A stretch of 64,000 nt of DNA. Origin: JAUIIK01 sp963709995 (GTDB lineage Bacteria; Chloroflexota; Chloroflexia; Thermomicrobiales; CFX8). Location of the stretch: positions 62,001 to 126,000 of the forward strand of contig CAVPYN010000003.1 in assembly GCA_963709995.1 (NCBI GenBank), read 5' to 3'. The notes under the pieces were generated by a model. That model was given only the letters and a program-made list of their open reading frames with translations. It did no database searches and was not told the origin of the DNA. The first letter of the stretch is position 1; every line of letters starts with the position of its first letter. A program made the position numbers and the translations under genes. Below are positions 52,397-62,198 of this stretch, one piece after another.

Positions 52397-53683
52397 TCAC
52401 GAGCTGTTGGACGCCCCATCGAGGCCGGAGTCAGCGGGTGGGGACTGTTGGGTTGTGTCTGAATGGGGCATAAGCGCTAGTGCGCCGATCCCGCCAATGA
52501 CCCGGAGCAGCGCGGCGGCACTGAGGATCCCCACCAGGCCAAGATAGTCGCCGAGCAGACCCCCGGCGCCGAACCCAACCATCATCGCGATGCCTTGCAA
52601 CGAACCCAACGCTCCAAAGACGCGCCCGCGGTATGCGTCGGAAGCCTGTCGCTGGATGATCGTTTGCTGCCCGGTCACCCCGGCGACCGAAGGGAAGCCG
52701 GCCAGGACAAAGAAGCCCATCGCGACTCCGACAGCTGGCGTGCCGGCGGCGGCAATACGGCGGGCGTTGGCCGCACCGAGATCGGCGAGCCCGATACCGA
52801 TCATGCCGCCTCCGACGAGCCAGCGTGTCGTAATCCGGCGACCGGCGCGGACGACGATCATCCCGGCAATCAACCCGCCAACTGCCTGGGCAGAGAGTAG
52901 CCAGCCGACCTGCGCGGGAGTTCCACCAAGCACATCGAGCACCAGTGGTGACAGGCCAAGCGTCAGGAAGACCCCTTCGGCCAATCCAGTCAAGATGGAT
53001 GCTCCGAACAGCACGCGTAGCGTCTCGTTTCGCCGGACAATACCCAGACCGGCACGCCAGTTGGCGCCCATTCTGGACCACGCAGCGCCGACTGGAGTCG
53101 CGCCCGAGTCCCGCTCCGGGCGGCTGTCGGTAGTGATCGAGGCGATCAGGATGGCGGAGACGACGAACGTTAGCGCGTCGGCGAATACCGCGCCACCAAT
53201 CCCCGACTTTGCGTAAAGCAGCGAGCCCATGGCGGGACCGATGAGGGCGCCGAAGTTGTTGTTTAGAGAGTTGAGCGCATTGGCGGCAACAAGATGCTCC
53301 TCACCGACCAGTTTGGGGAGGAGCGCGCCTTCAGCAGGCCGGAAGAACATCCCGATCGTTCCCTGGATCGCCGCGACGGTGTAGAGCACCGCAAGCTGAT
53401 TCGGCGCGACCAGAACCGGCAGCAGGAAGACGGCCCGGGTCGAATCGGCAATGACCATCGTCCATTTGCGGTCCCATTGATCGACGAACACCCCGGCGAC
53501 CGAGCCAAGGAGAACACGGGGCAAGAATGTGGCGGCCAGCACGCCAGCCGTTGCAAGCGTGGAATCAGTCTGGCGGTAGACATGGAGCGGTAGCGCGATG
53601 ATCAGCGCCGCGTCGCCGGCAAACGAGATCAACCCCGCAAGCCAGAGAACCCCGAAGTCTCGAATCCGCAGCAGCCCGAACAT
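52397..53683 (-). CDS. MFS transporter, drug-exporter-like
   Basis: 428 residues with about 12 hydrophobic segments. The opening LLRIRDFGVLWLAGLISFAGDAAL and the loop RVLLGSVAGVFVDQWDRKWTMV carry the D-x-x-x-R-R/K motif of MFS proteins between helices 2 and 3. The AEGALLPKLVGEEHLVAANALNS segment is characteristic of the MFS_3/DHA3 group (MefA-like efflux). It probably uses the proton gradient to export small molecules. The stop lies close to the hydrolase frame extension. Confidence 0.87.
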   Translation of the reverse strand: MFGLLRIRDFGVLWLAGLISFAGDAALIIALPLHVYRQTDSTLATAGVLAATFLPRVLLGSVAGVFVDQWDRKWTMVIADSTRAVFLLPVLVAPNQLAVLYTVAAIQGTIGMFFRPAEGALLPKLVGEEHLVAANALNSLNNNFGALIGPAMGSLLYAKSGIGGAVFADALTFVVSAILIASITTDSRPERDSGATPVGAAWSRMGANWRAGLGIVRRNETLRVLFGASILTGLAEGVFLTLGLSPLVLDVLGGTPAQVGWLLSAQAVGGLIAGMIVVRAGRRITTRWLVGGGMIGIGLADLGAANARRIAAAGTPAVGVAMGFFVLAGFPSVAGVTGQQTIIQRQASDAYRGRVFGALGSLQGIAMMVGFGAGGLLGDYLGLVGILSAAALLRVIGGIGALALMPHSDTTQQSPPADSGLDGASNSS

Positions 53684-53848
53684 GGGGCGACCCTCGCACG
53701 CTACGTTCGAACAGCCAGCAAAGGCCGCTGATTATGCCACGCTCGATGAGGTGTCGGACTTTCGGCGTCTCTGGCAAACTTTACGGTTCATGATCGAGAC
53801 AGCAGGGCAATCGGGCTATGCAGTCGGTCGAGAGAAGTTGGTGGTCCA

Positions 53849-54355
53849 TTGAACGACATCACGATTGTCGCCTTGCCTCTTTCGCGATGGCCAGAGTTCC
53901 GCCGGTTGCGTCTCGAAGCGCTGCTCGATTCGCCGCAGGCCTTCGGGGCCTCCCATGGAGCGGAGGTCTCGTATCCGGACGAGCACTGGATAGGGCGACT
54001 ACGGGAAGCAAGAGAAGGTCGATCCGTGTCGCTCTTTGCCGAACGTGAAGGCCACCTGATAGGGATGATCGGTGCATTTTTCGCAGCCGGTCCTGATGTA
54101 GCGACAGTTGTTGCCGTCTACGTGAAACCTGACTTTCGCGGGCATGGTGTCGGAAGTTTGCTTGTCGAAGCTGTGATCGAGCGGCTGCGGGCCTTTCCTG
54201 GTGCGCGACGCGCCCGATTGATGGTCAATGTTGGACAAGTCCCGGCCCAGAGCCTGTATCGAAGCGCCGGATTTGTCGAAGTCGGTAGCGAGCGCGTGCC
54301 ACTCGGCGACGGCAAGGTCTACGATGAGCTGATCCTGGAGCGTCTACTTGACTGA
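53849..54355 (+). CDS. GNAT-family N-acetyltransferase
   Basis: 168 residues from TTG 53849. The fold is shown by ITIVALPLSRWPEFRRLRLEAL, GMIGAFFAAGPDVATVVAVYVKPDF, the coenzyme A site RGHGVGSLLVEAVIERL, and the C-terminal QVPAQSLYRSAGFVEVGSER. This pattern is typical of small-molecule GNATs. It is single; the substrate is not identifiable. Confidence 0.85.
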   Translation: MNDITIVALPLSRWPEFRRLRLEALLDSPQAFGASHGAEVSYPDEHWIGRLREAREGRSVSLFAEREGHLIGMIGAFFAAGPDVATVVAVYVKPDFRGHGVGSLLVEAVIERLRAFPGARRARLMVNVGQVPAQSLYRSAGFVEVGSERVPLGDGKVYDELILERLLD

Positions 54356-54513
54356 TTACAGAAGCCGTATCGACGCCAGACCATTGCCGAGGCCGCTGTT
54401 GGTCGACTGCCCGTTCGGCCTGAGGATGGTCGACCGAAGGCGCCCGAACGGATTCGCAATTCGCTGCCAACGGCAGTACGAACTAGGGCGACCGCGGTCA
54501 GCGAAGTGGCCCG

Positions 54514-55034
54514 TCAAGTCGTCCGACGCGTCGCACGGTTCGTGACCTCGGCGTAGTCCCACAGGCCCATATTGCTGCCATAATCCGGCGTTGCGACGCC
54601 GATTTCAGTCAGAGCCGTGCATATCTGTGAACGGTGCTCGATCGCGTGCTGCAGAGCCTGCATCAGAATCACGCCAGCCGGCACATCACGATCAACACCA
54701 TCGTGCCAGGTAGTTTCAAAGGTGCGTTCGGCATCAAAGGGGCGCGACAGGAATCGCTCCCAGCGTTGGTCGAGTTCGTCGACGCGCTTTTCCAACTCAT
54801 CAAGTGTTGGGACATCGTCGCCTCGACGGTCCCAACTCGGCTCTTCGCCTGATAGCCGGGCCTGGTAGTTCGATTCGGATGAGATGTAGTGTCGCAGCGT
54901 CTCGCCGATACTTCCGTATGCGCCCGTCGCCGTCGCATCCATCTTTGCTCGTCGGTCAAGTTGCGACAGACGGCGATGATTTCTCTCGTTGCCCAGGTGT
55001 TGTACCGGAAACCATCGACCAGGCCGTCGTTCAT
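54514..55034 (-). pseudogene. DinB-family protein with one frameshift
   Basis: The ATG at 55034 is preceded by a near-perfect GAGGAGG at six bases, so the gene was once well translated. It reads MNDGLVDGFRYNTWATREII to about LTDEQ, then shifts near 54950, and continues in the other frame as AYGSIGETLRHYISSESNY, FETTWHDGVDRDVPAGVILM and ALQHAIEHRSQI to 54514. Histidines from the three helices (HYIS, HDG, HAIEHR) match the DinB metal-site arrangement. About 170 residues if repaired. The single break may be an error or an early pseudogene. Confidence 0.75.
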
Positions 55035-55225
55035 TGTCTGCCTCCTCGCGTACAGCGACGGTGAAGGAGCGAATCCTACGATGGATTGGGGTTCTGCTCC
55101 CAGATCGATTGGGAGTGCTCCCTTGTGACCGCTCGGTGACATTGGCGTAGCCTGAATCCAGATACGAATGACAGGCGGCCAACGCACAGTAGTGGACGGC
55201 CGCGACATCCGAAGAGGAGTCACCG

Positions 55226-55605
55226 ATGGCCTTCGATAGTTTGGTGAAGCGGTTGATCGGGATAGCGATGATTGTCGGACCGTTGCTGGCGGTTCTCGCC
55301 GGGATATTTTACATGGCCGATGAGGTCGTGCCAGCGGCCTTATTTGGCTTCTATTCCCGCTGTCCTGGGTACTTGTCGGAATCGGCCTGCTGCGCGCCAA
55401 CGCTATTCAGCGCTGGGGAGCAATCTTGCTTATCGTTACCGGCGTTTCGTTCTTTCTCGGTGTAGGTTTGGAGCTTGGTGAAGACGCAACGATCACTGGC
55501 ACGATGGCTATGATCCTCGTTGCACTCGCGCCGACTGGCTGGCGGTTGATGACGGCGGATAGCCCGGCCCTGCCAGCTGGCGAACCATCCCCGGCGAGTT
55601 CGTAA
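55226..55605 (+). pseudogene. Small four-TM membrane protein with one frameshift
   Basis: The ATG at 55226 follows GAAGAGGAG. The first helix (LIGIAMIVGPLLAVLAGIFY) is intact; near 55350 the frame shifts, and the next frame gives LSWVLVGIGLLRANAIQRWG, ILLIVTGVSFFLGVGLEL and MAMILVALAPTGWRLMTADS, ending at 55605. The end (LAPTGWRLMT) parallels the ends of the two larger proteins at 58673 and 59598 (LAPLGWRIVTTGE, LVPIGWRIFSTGE), so it is probably a short paralogue of that family. It lies 27 bases before the kinase gene. Confidence 0.65.
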
Positions 55606-55632
55606 CGAGGTTCGGTTGACGGATAGTTGGCG

Positions 55633-57837
55633 ATGAACGGCGGCGGTATGACAGAGGCGATGAACAATGCGAGCGCTCAGAATTCCGCCGTCCGGCCTGC
55701 TGCCGGGATCGTCTCTGCCAGCCAGAACATGCGTGTGTTGCGCATTGTCTGGTGGACGGTGACGCTCGTCCTTGCTGGCTCGTTCGCGATCGCGGCTTTC
55801 GCCCGATACGACGAGCTGCGGCAGCCGTGCGAGGCGGCCGAGCAGAATCGGGATTGTGGCTATTACGTCCTCACGCCGACCCAGGTCGAAGCCCTCAACG
55901 ACCTGGGACTCAGCCTGGATTTCTATGCCACCTACCAGATCATCGTCGATGGATTGCCCGTGCTGGCCTTCCTTGGGCTTGGGATCTTCATCGTATGGCA
56001 GCGTCCGGGAGATCGAGTCGCGCAGGGTATGTCACTGGGAATGGTCGCTATTGGGCTTGCGATCTTGCCCGAGATTCCCACGGCGTTGGAGCGCGCCTAC
56101 CCGGCATTCGGCGCTATCTGGTTAGCCCTGATCTATGCGCTGGCAATGCCGGCCTTTGTCTACGTAAACGCGACCTTCCCGAACGGGCGCTTCGAACCGC
56201 GCTGGATGCTCTGGGCCGCGCTCGGCATGGTCACCGCAATGTTTGGCTCGATCATCCTGGAACTGTTCACATCGTATTCGACAGCAGACGTTCTCGTCGT
56301 CGGGCTGGTCGCTGCCGGATTGCTGCTCTGGATCGCGCTCATGGCCGGGCAAGTCCAACGCTTTCGCCGCCTCTTCTCGCGAGCGGAGCGCCAGCAGGTC
56401 AAGTGGGTGCTCCTTGGGCTCCTGAGCATCGTCGCTGGCGGCACAACCTGGGCGCTCGTCTTCGATCAACAGGTGATCGGTGGTGAAACGACCCGGCTCT
56501 GGTTCTACCTGGTGCTGCAGCCGCTCCTGATCCTCTTCGGGTCGATATTGCCTGTGTCGATGGCTTTTGCGATCCTGCGCTACCGCCTCTACGATATCGA
56601 TATCATCCTCAACCGCACGCTCGTCTATGCGGTCCTCACCGGACTCGTCGTTGCAACCTATGTTCTGATCGTTGGCGGCCTTGGGGCGCTGATCCAGGGC
56701 CGGAGCGACTCCTGGCTGCCGTTCGTCGCCGTTGGAGTCGTCGCGATCCTGCTGCAGCCGGTGCGAGACCGGGTCCAGCGCGGGGCGAATCGGCTGATGT
56801 TCGGTGAGCGTGACGAGCCCTATGCGCTGCTAGCCCAGTTGGGCCACAACCTTAGCGCGACCTCCCCGCCCGACGCGGCGCTGCAGCGTACGGTCGAAAC
56901 GGTCGGTTCGGCGCTGAAACTACCGTACGCTGCGATCGATCTTCACGAAGGAGATGACTTCGTTGATGGCGCCGTGTTTGGGGAGGCGGTTGCTGAACCG
57001 TTGGTGATACCGATGTTCCATCAGAGAGAAAACGTTGGCCGCTTGCTTATCTCGCCTCGTTCGCCTTCCGAGCGCTTCACGGACAAGGAGCGACAACTGC
57101 TCGACGACATCGCCGTACAGGCCGGTGCTGTCGCTTCGTCGGTGCGCTTGACGCGGACGCTCCAACAAGCGCGCGAACGGCTCGTCTTCGCCCGCGAGGA
57201 GGAGCGCCGTCGAATTCGCCGCGATCTCCACGATGGGCTCGGGCCAACGCTGGCGACCCAGACGCTCAGTCTCGATGCCGCCATCGACCTGTTGCCGGAT
57301 GATCCGGAGGCGGCTCAGCGCGCGCTGCAGTCGATCAAGCGGCAGAATGCGGCTTTGATCGGTGATATCCGGAGGCTCGTCTACGAGCTGCGGCCGCCGG
57401 CACTCGACGAGCTGCACCTGGTCGGCGCAATCCGGTCATACGCGGCGCAGATGGCTGGGCGGCAGGACCTCAGGATCAGCGTCGAGGCGCAGCCCGAGCC
57501 GCTTCCCGACGTTCCGGCCGCGGTCGAAGTCGCTGTCTTCCGCGTTGTCGAGGAAGCGCTGACCAACGTCATCCGGCACGCCCGGGCCAGCGAGTGCCGT
57601 GTGGGGCTGGAAGTGGTGGTGAATTCACCGATCAGCCTGAACCTTGAGATTGTCGATGACGGTGTCGGCGTTCCGGCGAACCCCAATTCGGGGATCGGCC
57701 TGCGTTCGATGCGTGACCGGGTCGAAGAGCTAGGCGGCCGGTTCGAGATAGTACGGCTCTCAAATGGCGGAACGCGGATATCGGCGTCGATTCCGTTGGG
57801 CGATACCGGCGGGCAAGATGAGCGGAGCGAGCGATGA
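55633..57837 (+). CDS. NarL-type sensor histidine kinase with multi-TM and GAF-like region
   Basis: 734 residues from ATG 55633. About ten hydrophobic segments occupy roughly 35-375, with a short extracytoplasmic loop after the first (about 60-100, containing two Cys). A GAF-like region follows at about 395-500. The HisKA_3 helix has the phosphorylated His at 533 (RRIRRDLHDGLGPTLATQTL), and a HATPase domain ends the protein (VVEEALTNVIRHARASE, DDGVGVPANPNSGIGLRSMR). It should autophosphorylate on His and pass phosphate to the regulator whose ATG overlaps the TGA of this gene. Confidence 0.93.
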   Translation: MNGGGMTEAMNNASAQNSAVRPAAGIVSASQNMRVLRIVWWTVTLVLAGSFAIAAFARYDELRQPCEAAEQNRDCGYYVLTPTQVEALNDLGLSLDFYATYQIIVDGLPVLAFLGLGIFIVWQRPGDRVAQGMSLGMVAIGLAILPEIPTALERAYPAFGAIWLALIYALAMPAFVYVNATFPNGRFEPRWMLWAALGMVTAMFGSIILELFTSYSTADVLVVGLVAAGLLLWIALMAGQVQRFRRLFSRAERQQVKWVLLGLLSIVAGGTTWALVFDQQVIGGETTRLWFYLVLQPLLILFGSILPVSMAFAILRYRLYDIDIILNRTLVYAVLTGLVVATYVLIVGGLGALIQGRSDSWLPFVAVGVVAILLQPVRDRVQRGANRLMFGERDEPYALLAQLGHNLSATSPPDAALQRTVETVGSALKLPYAAIDLHEGDDFVDGAVFGEAVAEPLVIPMFHQRENVGRLLISPRSPSERFTDKERQLLDDIAVQAGAVASSVRLTRTLQQARERLVFAREEERRRIRRDLHDGLGPTLATQTLSLDAAIDLLPDDPEAAQRALQSIKRQNAALIGDIRRLVYELRPPALDELHLVGAIRSYAAQMAGRQDLRISVEAQPEPLPDVPAAVEVAVFRVVEEALTNVIRHARASECRVGLEVVVNSPISLNLEIVDDGVGVPANPNSGIGLRSMRDRVEELGGRFEIVRLSNGGTRISASIPLGDTGGQDERSER

Positions 57838-58500
57838 GCGACGGCGAACATCAGATCCGGGTGCTCGTCGCCGACGATCACACGCTCTTCCGCGAGGGCG
57901 TCATGACGATGCTCGAGAATAGCCCCGACACCATCCCGGTCGGCGGCGCGGGAAACGGCTGCCGAAGCGGTCGAGCAGGCTATCGAACTACAACCTGACG
58001 TGATCCTGATGGACATCATGATGCCAGGTATGAACGGCATCGAGGCGACGAGCGCGATCCTCGCCGATCATCCAGAGATTCGGATCGTGATACTGACGAT
58101 GCTTGAAGACGATGACTCGCTCTTCACGGCGATGTGCGCCGGGGCACGCGGCTATATCCTGAAGGGAGCGGACCGCGACGAGATGCTGCGGACGATCCGT
58201 GCCGTCGCCAACGGCGAGGCGCTCTTCGGCGGCCCGATCGCCGACCGCATCAGCGGTTTTTTCCAGAATGGCGGCGTGCTGACTCCGACAAGCGCCGTGC
58301 CCTTCCCTGACCTTACCGAGCGGGAGCGGGAGGTTCTCGAGCTGATATCGATTGGCCGGAGCAACCGAGAGATCGCCGAAGCGCTCTTTATCAGCACGAA
58401 AACGGTCAGCAACCACATCACGAACATCTTCGAAAAGCTCCAGGTGGCCGACCGCGCCCAGGCGATCGTTAAAGCCCGCGAGGCTGGATTGGGAGAGTAG
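57834..58500 (+). pseudogene. NarL/FixJ-family response regulator with a single +1 frameshift
   Basis: The ATG at 57834 overlaps the kinase stop (ATGA). The receiver begins VLVADDHTLFREGVMTMLEN; near 57950 one extra G in a GGG run shifts the frame. The next frame carries on with AVEQAIELQPDVILMDIMMP (phospho-acceptor Asp in LMD), then GYILKGADRDEM and a full LuxR helix-turn-helix (LTEREREVLELISIGRSNRE). About 221 residues if repaired. Since its kinase partner is intact, sequencing error in a G run is as likely as true loss. Confidence 0.85.
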
Positions 58501-58672
58501 ATGAACTGAACGAACCCTGGCGGCCCACTGTTCGCAGGGGGCAGTTGACGCGGCGAACCTGACCTTTCATCCGAAGAAATGAGCATGTTCAACGATGAAA
58601 TGCGCCGAACCGGCGCGGGTCGGGATGGTCTTGTCTCCGATCAGATTTGGATAGATGTCTTGGAAAGGCAAA

Positions 58673-59335
58673 ATGATGAACACGCGATATGACGAACTAA
58701 AGACGAAAGCCGTTGGACTGGCCTTCATCCTTGGGCCAGTGCTGCTCTTCGTCGCCGCGCTCGTCTTTACGGCCGGTATCGGGCGGAATCCGAACGATAT
58801 CGACAGCTATGTTGAGGGCATAATCGGCTTCTACGGGATGATCTTCTTTGTCCCTATCTGGGTCACGCTCGCTGGCGTCGTCGGACGGCGGTACCCGAAG
58901 TATGGAATTACCCTGGCTGTGCTCGGCTTGATGAGCGCTGCTGCCGGGGTCATGCCGATGGCGGGACGAGTGCTTCAGAAAACGATGATTGATGAGGGGA
59001 TCAATATCGAGATCTGGGATCTCTTCGATAAGCCGATCATGCTTCCGGTCGTGATCATCATGCCGCTCTTTCCAATCATCGGCGCTCTGCTCGGCATCGG
59101 GTTGTTGAAGGGCCGTTTGCTGGAATTGCGGTTTGGAATCGGCCTGATTCTGACCGCTCCGATGTTCATCCTTGTCCAGGCTGGAGGGTCGCTCGTCGAA
59201 ATTGTCTGGCCGCTCACCACGCTTCTATACGTCGTCGTTCTCGCTCCGCTCGGCTGGCGGATCGTCACGACCGGCGAGATCCAGGCGACGGAGACGACGG
59301 CCGAAGGGGTAGCACGGGCAACGGTTAGTTCGTAG
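58673..59335 (+). CDS. Membrane protein, paralogue A of the family around the NarL pair
   Basis: 220 residues (start 58673 or 58676, AAAGG upstream). About six hydrophobic segments, including KAVGLAFILGPVLLFVAALV, IIGFYGMIFFVPIWVTLAGV and the end LAPLGWRIVTTGEIQA. No enzyme motif is seen. It resembles the gene at 59598 along its full length. It may be an effector controlled by the upstream two-component pair; that is inference from position. Confidence 0.75.
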   Translation: MMNTRYDELKTKAVGLAFILGPVLLFVAALVFTAGIGRNPNDIDSYVEGIIGFYGMIFFVPIWVTLAGVVGRRYPKYGITLAVLGLMSAAAGVMPMAGRVLQKTMIDEGINIEIWDLFDKPIMLPVVIIMPLFPIIGALLGIGLLKGRLLELRFGIGLILTAPMFILVQAGGSLVEIVWPLTTLLYVVVLAPLGWRIVTTGEIQATETTAEGVARATVSS

Positions 59336-59597
59336 CGGTTGTCAGCCGAATCAAGTCGCTGAAGATGGGGTCGGCGTCGAGGCAGTGCTGGACGATGCCC
59401 TGGGCGTTGAGCTCTCTAGCACACGCGTCGATCGTGACGCGATTCAGCGCGACGTCTGCGGTCACTGGCGGCGTTGGTTGTGGCTGGCGCATGATCGTTG
59501 CCACCCGCTGCATCCAGCCTGATCACTTGCTACTATGACGTCCCGTAACACCATGGCACCCCTTGTGAAGTGGGACGTACTCCTAAGGAGAGGGAAA

Positions 59598-60263
59598 ATG
59601 ATGGAATCTCGCTACGACGAGGCGATGCGCAAGGTCATTGGGCTGGCCTTCATCCTCGGGCCGGTGATGCTCTTCATCGCGGCGCTGGTCTTTGCCGCCG
59701 GCATCGGGACAAATCCGAACGATCTCGATAGCTATGTCGAAGGCGCAATAGGTTTCATTGCCATGCCGCTGTTCGCGCCGATCTGGGTCACGCTGGCGGC
59801 CGTGATCGGGCGGCGCTATCTGAAGTTCGGCATTGGCTTGACGATCTTCGGGTTCATGAGCGCGGCAACCGGGGCTGTCCCGATGGCCAACCGGATGATG
59901 CAGAAGGGGCTAACGGACCGCGGGGTTGACTTTGATGTCTGGGAGCTGATGGAGGAGCCGTGGATGATACTGATCGTCATCCCGACAGCGCCGATGTTCC
60001 CACTTGTCGGCGCGCTGATCGGCTTCGGGCTGCTGAAGATGCAGGCCGTCGAGCGTTGGGTGGGTATCGCGCTGATCGTGGCCTGGCCGCTCTTTTGGGC
60101 CGCACAGGCCGGCGGTGTCGCCGTGGCCGTCACCTGGACACTCACAACGCTGCTCTACGCCGTTGCGCTCGTGCCTATTGGTTGGCGCATATTCTCGACG
60201 GGTGAGATTCAGGCGTCGCTCCGGCCGTCCGAGGAGAGGAATCCAGCGCTGGCGACTCGTTGA
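59598..60263 (+). CDS. Membrane protein, paralogue B of the family around the NarL pair
   Basis: 221 residues from ATG 59598 (AGGAGAGGG upstream; 59601 also possible). Homology to the gene at 58673 is end to end: KVIGLAFILGPVMLFIAALV, NPNDLDSYVEGAIGF, APIWVTLAAVIGRRYLKFGI and LVPIGWRIFSTGEIQA align with the same parts. A tandem duplication is the simplest explanation. The function is unknown. About 260 bases lie between the two, with a dubious leftward 62-codon frame. Confidence 0.75.
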   Translation: MMESRYDEAMRKVIGLAFILGPVMLFIAALVFAAGIGTNPNDLDSYVEGAIGFIAMPLFAPIWVTLAAVIGRRYLKFGIGLTIFGFMSAATGAVPMANRMMQKGLTDRGVDFDVWELMEEPWMILIVIPTAPMFPLVGALIGFGLLKMQAVERWVGIALIVAWPLFWAAQAGGVAVAVTWTLTTLLYAVALVPIGWRIFSTGEIQASLRPSEERNPALATR

Positions 60264-60361
60264 TTCAGGGATCGATCGCTGAGCCATGCTCTATGCGGGT
60301 GGAGTAGTCCCCATCCGCATAGGTACGCAATCCGTAGCGGATGAACAATGGTGCGGCGATC

Positions 60362-61042
60362 CTACGCGACCAACGGTTGAGAGAATCTGCGCCGTTCGTA
60401 GAGCGATACCGCGCCAATCCAGATCGGTAGCAAGATGATCGGGTTGAACAGGGCTGCCGCTAGTAGCAGCATGATCGCCGTGAAGACGCTCAGCCAACGG
60501 AGCCAGCCTGGCCAGAGGCCCGTAGTCCACATATGCCAGGTGTGCGTCGCGATGGAGCAGGCCAATGCCCACATCGCCGGAAGGAAGATCAGGACATAGC
60601 CGAGCTGCGGCGCGATCGCGATGGCATCGCCGCTCAGAGGTGCGTCACCACTCACCGCGCCGAAGAGTTTTGCGCTGGCGCTAGTGACCAACGCGGCTCC
60701 ACCGGCTAACAGCAGCGTGACGCCTACGATGCCGCTGACGAATGCGAGGGGGCACGGATGGTTGCGACGGCAATCCCCGACCGAGGCCGTCAAACCCGTT
60801 AGAAAGAGGAGCAGCGCAAGCCCGGCGGCTGTGATCAGGTAGCCGCCGACGACGACCTGGATCTGGTTGCTCTGGCTGCTGTGGTAGTCCATGAAGAGCG
60901 CATCAGAGTCGGCGAAACTCCCGGCTAAATCGCCGAGCAACACTAGCGAAGCCAGGAAAAGCGCGACGAAGGCAACGCCGCTCCAGACGATCATCCCTTT
61001 TCGGTAACCTCCAGGTTGTGCTGCTGACGCGTGCTCTTTCAC
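60362..61042 (-). CDS. Multi-pass membrane protein
   Basis: 226 residues from GTG 61042, four bases after the stop of the upstream membrane protein gene, so it is read in the same operon (sigma factor, membrane protein, this gene). At least five hydrophobic stretches are visible: IVWSGVAFVALFLASLVLLG, VVVGGYLITAAGLALLLFLT, AFVSGIVGVTLLLAGGAAL, YVLIFLPAMWALAC and WLSVFTAIMLLLAAALF. No family is recognised; the pattern resembles the partial protein at 63659. Confidence 0.65.
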   Translation of the reverse strand: MKEHASAAQPGGYRKGMIVWSGVAFVALFLASLVLLGDLAGSFADSDALFMDYHSSQSNQIQVVVGGYLITAAGLALLLFLTGLTASVGDCRRNHPCPLAFVSGIVGVTLLLAGGAALVTSASAKLFGAVSGDAPLSGDAIAIAPQLGYVLIFLPAMWALACSIATHTWHMWTTGLWPGWLRWLSVFTAIMLLLAAALFNPIILLPIWIGAVSLYERRRFSQPLVA

Positions 61043-61046
61043 GTCG

Positions 61047-62198
61047 TCAGGATCCGTCCAGAATCTCGTAGATGTTCCGTAGTGTTTCGAACGCTCCGAA
61101 GAGGAACAAGGCACCAACCAGGAGCGACATGACGATCCCAACACGTCGATTGCCAAACCAGCGGCCGGCAGTCGCTGCGCGTCCTCCAATCTCCATAGCG
61201 ACATCCACTCCGGAAGACGTTGCGAGCAACCGTACGAGAGCCAGGATGGCGATCAATGCCAGGAAAAACGGCAAGACGAAGAGCCCGGAACCGCTCATTG
61301 CGATCACGCCCGTCCCGCTTACCACCGTGAGCAGCACAGCTAGGAGGACGAGTACGCCAACCGTCATTACGGCGAAATAGCCTATACGTGTGACCGGTTC
61401 CGAATGCCGCTCCGAGAACGGCTCCGGAACGCGACGATGTATCCACTCGCTAAGCGGGGCGAGGAGGAGGCCGAAGATGAAGACGAGCGACCCATACATC
61501 AGCACATTTACGAGCGGCGATCCCAGCCTGCGGAAGTCCACATTTCCACTTGATATCTGCACTGAACCCAGTGCGAGCAGGAAGAATGCCCCGACCACCA
61601 AACCCTTGCGCCAGCCGCGCCCAGGCAACCAGGGGCGAAAGAGCAGATAGACGAATCCGGCGCTGATACCGGTAAAGAGCGCCATCTCGGCCATGAGCTG
61701 AAGCGTCCCGGAGAGTGTGATGTTCCCCACCAGCTGGCCGCTGCTTTCGGTGATAGTGGGAGTGCCGGGATGCTCGCGTTCGTAGAGATAGCCACTCATT
61801 CGCATCGCGATCCGCCCGCCGATGCCGCCCACGACGAGCCCAACTGCCATTCCGGCCACTACCGCCACCCCGAGAGCTCGAACAACGAGGGCAGCTGCCC
61901 AAAGCAGTGGCCGGGTTCTTCGTTGCCGGACCATCGAGATGCGCCCGTTCTTCGACGGCTGTTCGACGTCGACGACTTCGGGCAGCAATTCATCCATCAG
62001 CGCGGCCGAGAGATTAGCCGGAAAATCATCGTCGGCGTCGGCGGGATCGCGGAGCTGGCGGACGAGCCGGGCAGTGTCGATGAGGTCGATGAGTTCTGGA
62101 TGATCCTCGTCGAAGACGACCGGCGTCTGTTCGGCGTTGAGCGCATCGATCGCCTGGTCTAGTCGTCGTTCGATCTCGTCACGGTTATAGCCGCTCAT
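61047..62198 (-). CDS. Membrane protein with cytoplasmic N-terminal domain, likely anti-sigma factor
   Basis: 383 residues. The N-terminal 95 residues are soluble and charged (DEIERRLDQAIDALNAEQTP, FPANLSAALMDELLPE), reminiscent of regulatory domains of sigma-partner proteins in Chloroflexota. About seven to eight hydrophobic segments follow. The ATG overlaps the sigma gene stop by four bases. Translational coupling to an ECF sigma gene and the membrane location suggest it holds the sigma factor inactive, but no zinc anti-sigma motif (HxxxCxxC) is present. Confidence 0.6.
   Translation of the reverse strand: MSGYNRDEIERRLDQAIDALNAEQTPVVFDEDHPELIDLIDTARLVRQLRDPADADDDFPANLSAALMDELLPEVVDVEQPSKNGRISMVRQRRTRPLLWAAALVVRALGVAVVAGMAVGLVVGGIGGRIAMRMSGYLYEREHPGTPTITESSGQLVGNITLSGTLQLMAEMALFTGISAGFVYLLFRPWLPGRGWRKGLVVGAFFLLALGSVQISSGNVDFRRLGSPLVNVLMYGSLVFIFGLLLAPLSEWIHRRVPEPFSERHSEPVTRIGYFAVMTVGVLVLLAVLLTVVSGTGVIAMSGSGLFVLPFFLALIAILALVRLLATSSGVDVAMEIGGRAATAGRWFGNRRVGIVMSLLVGALFLFGAFETLRNIYEILDGS

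Noticed and set aside
24840..58500. Programmed frameshifting as a shared explanation for the many broken genes
   Set aside because: The breaks lack a common slippery heptamer, occur in both directions and in some genes several times, so decay or sequencing error is simpler.
59325..59513. Leftward 62-residue frame between two membrane protein genes
   Set aside because: It overlaps the end of the first gene, has no domain and no ribosome-binding site; composition alone is not enough.
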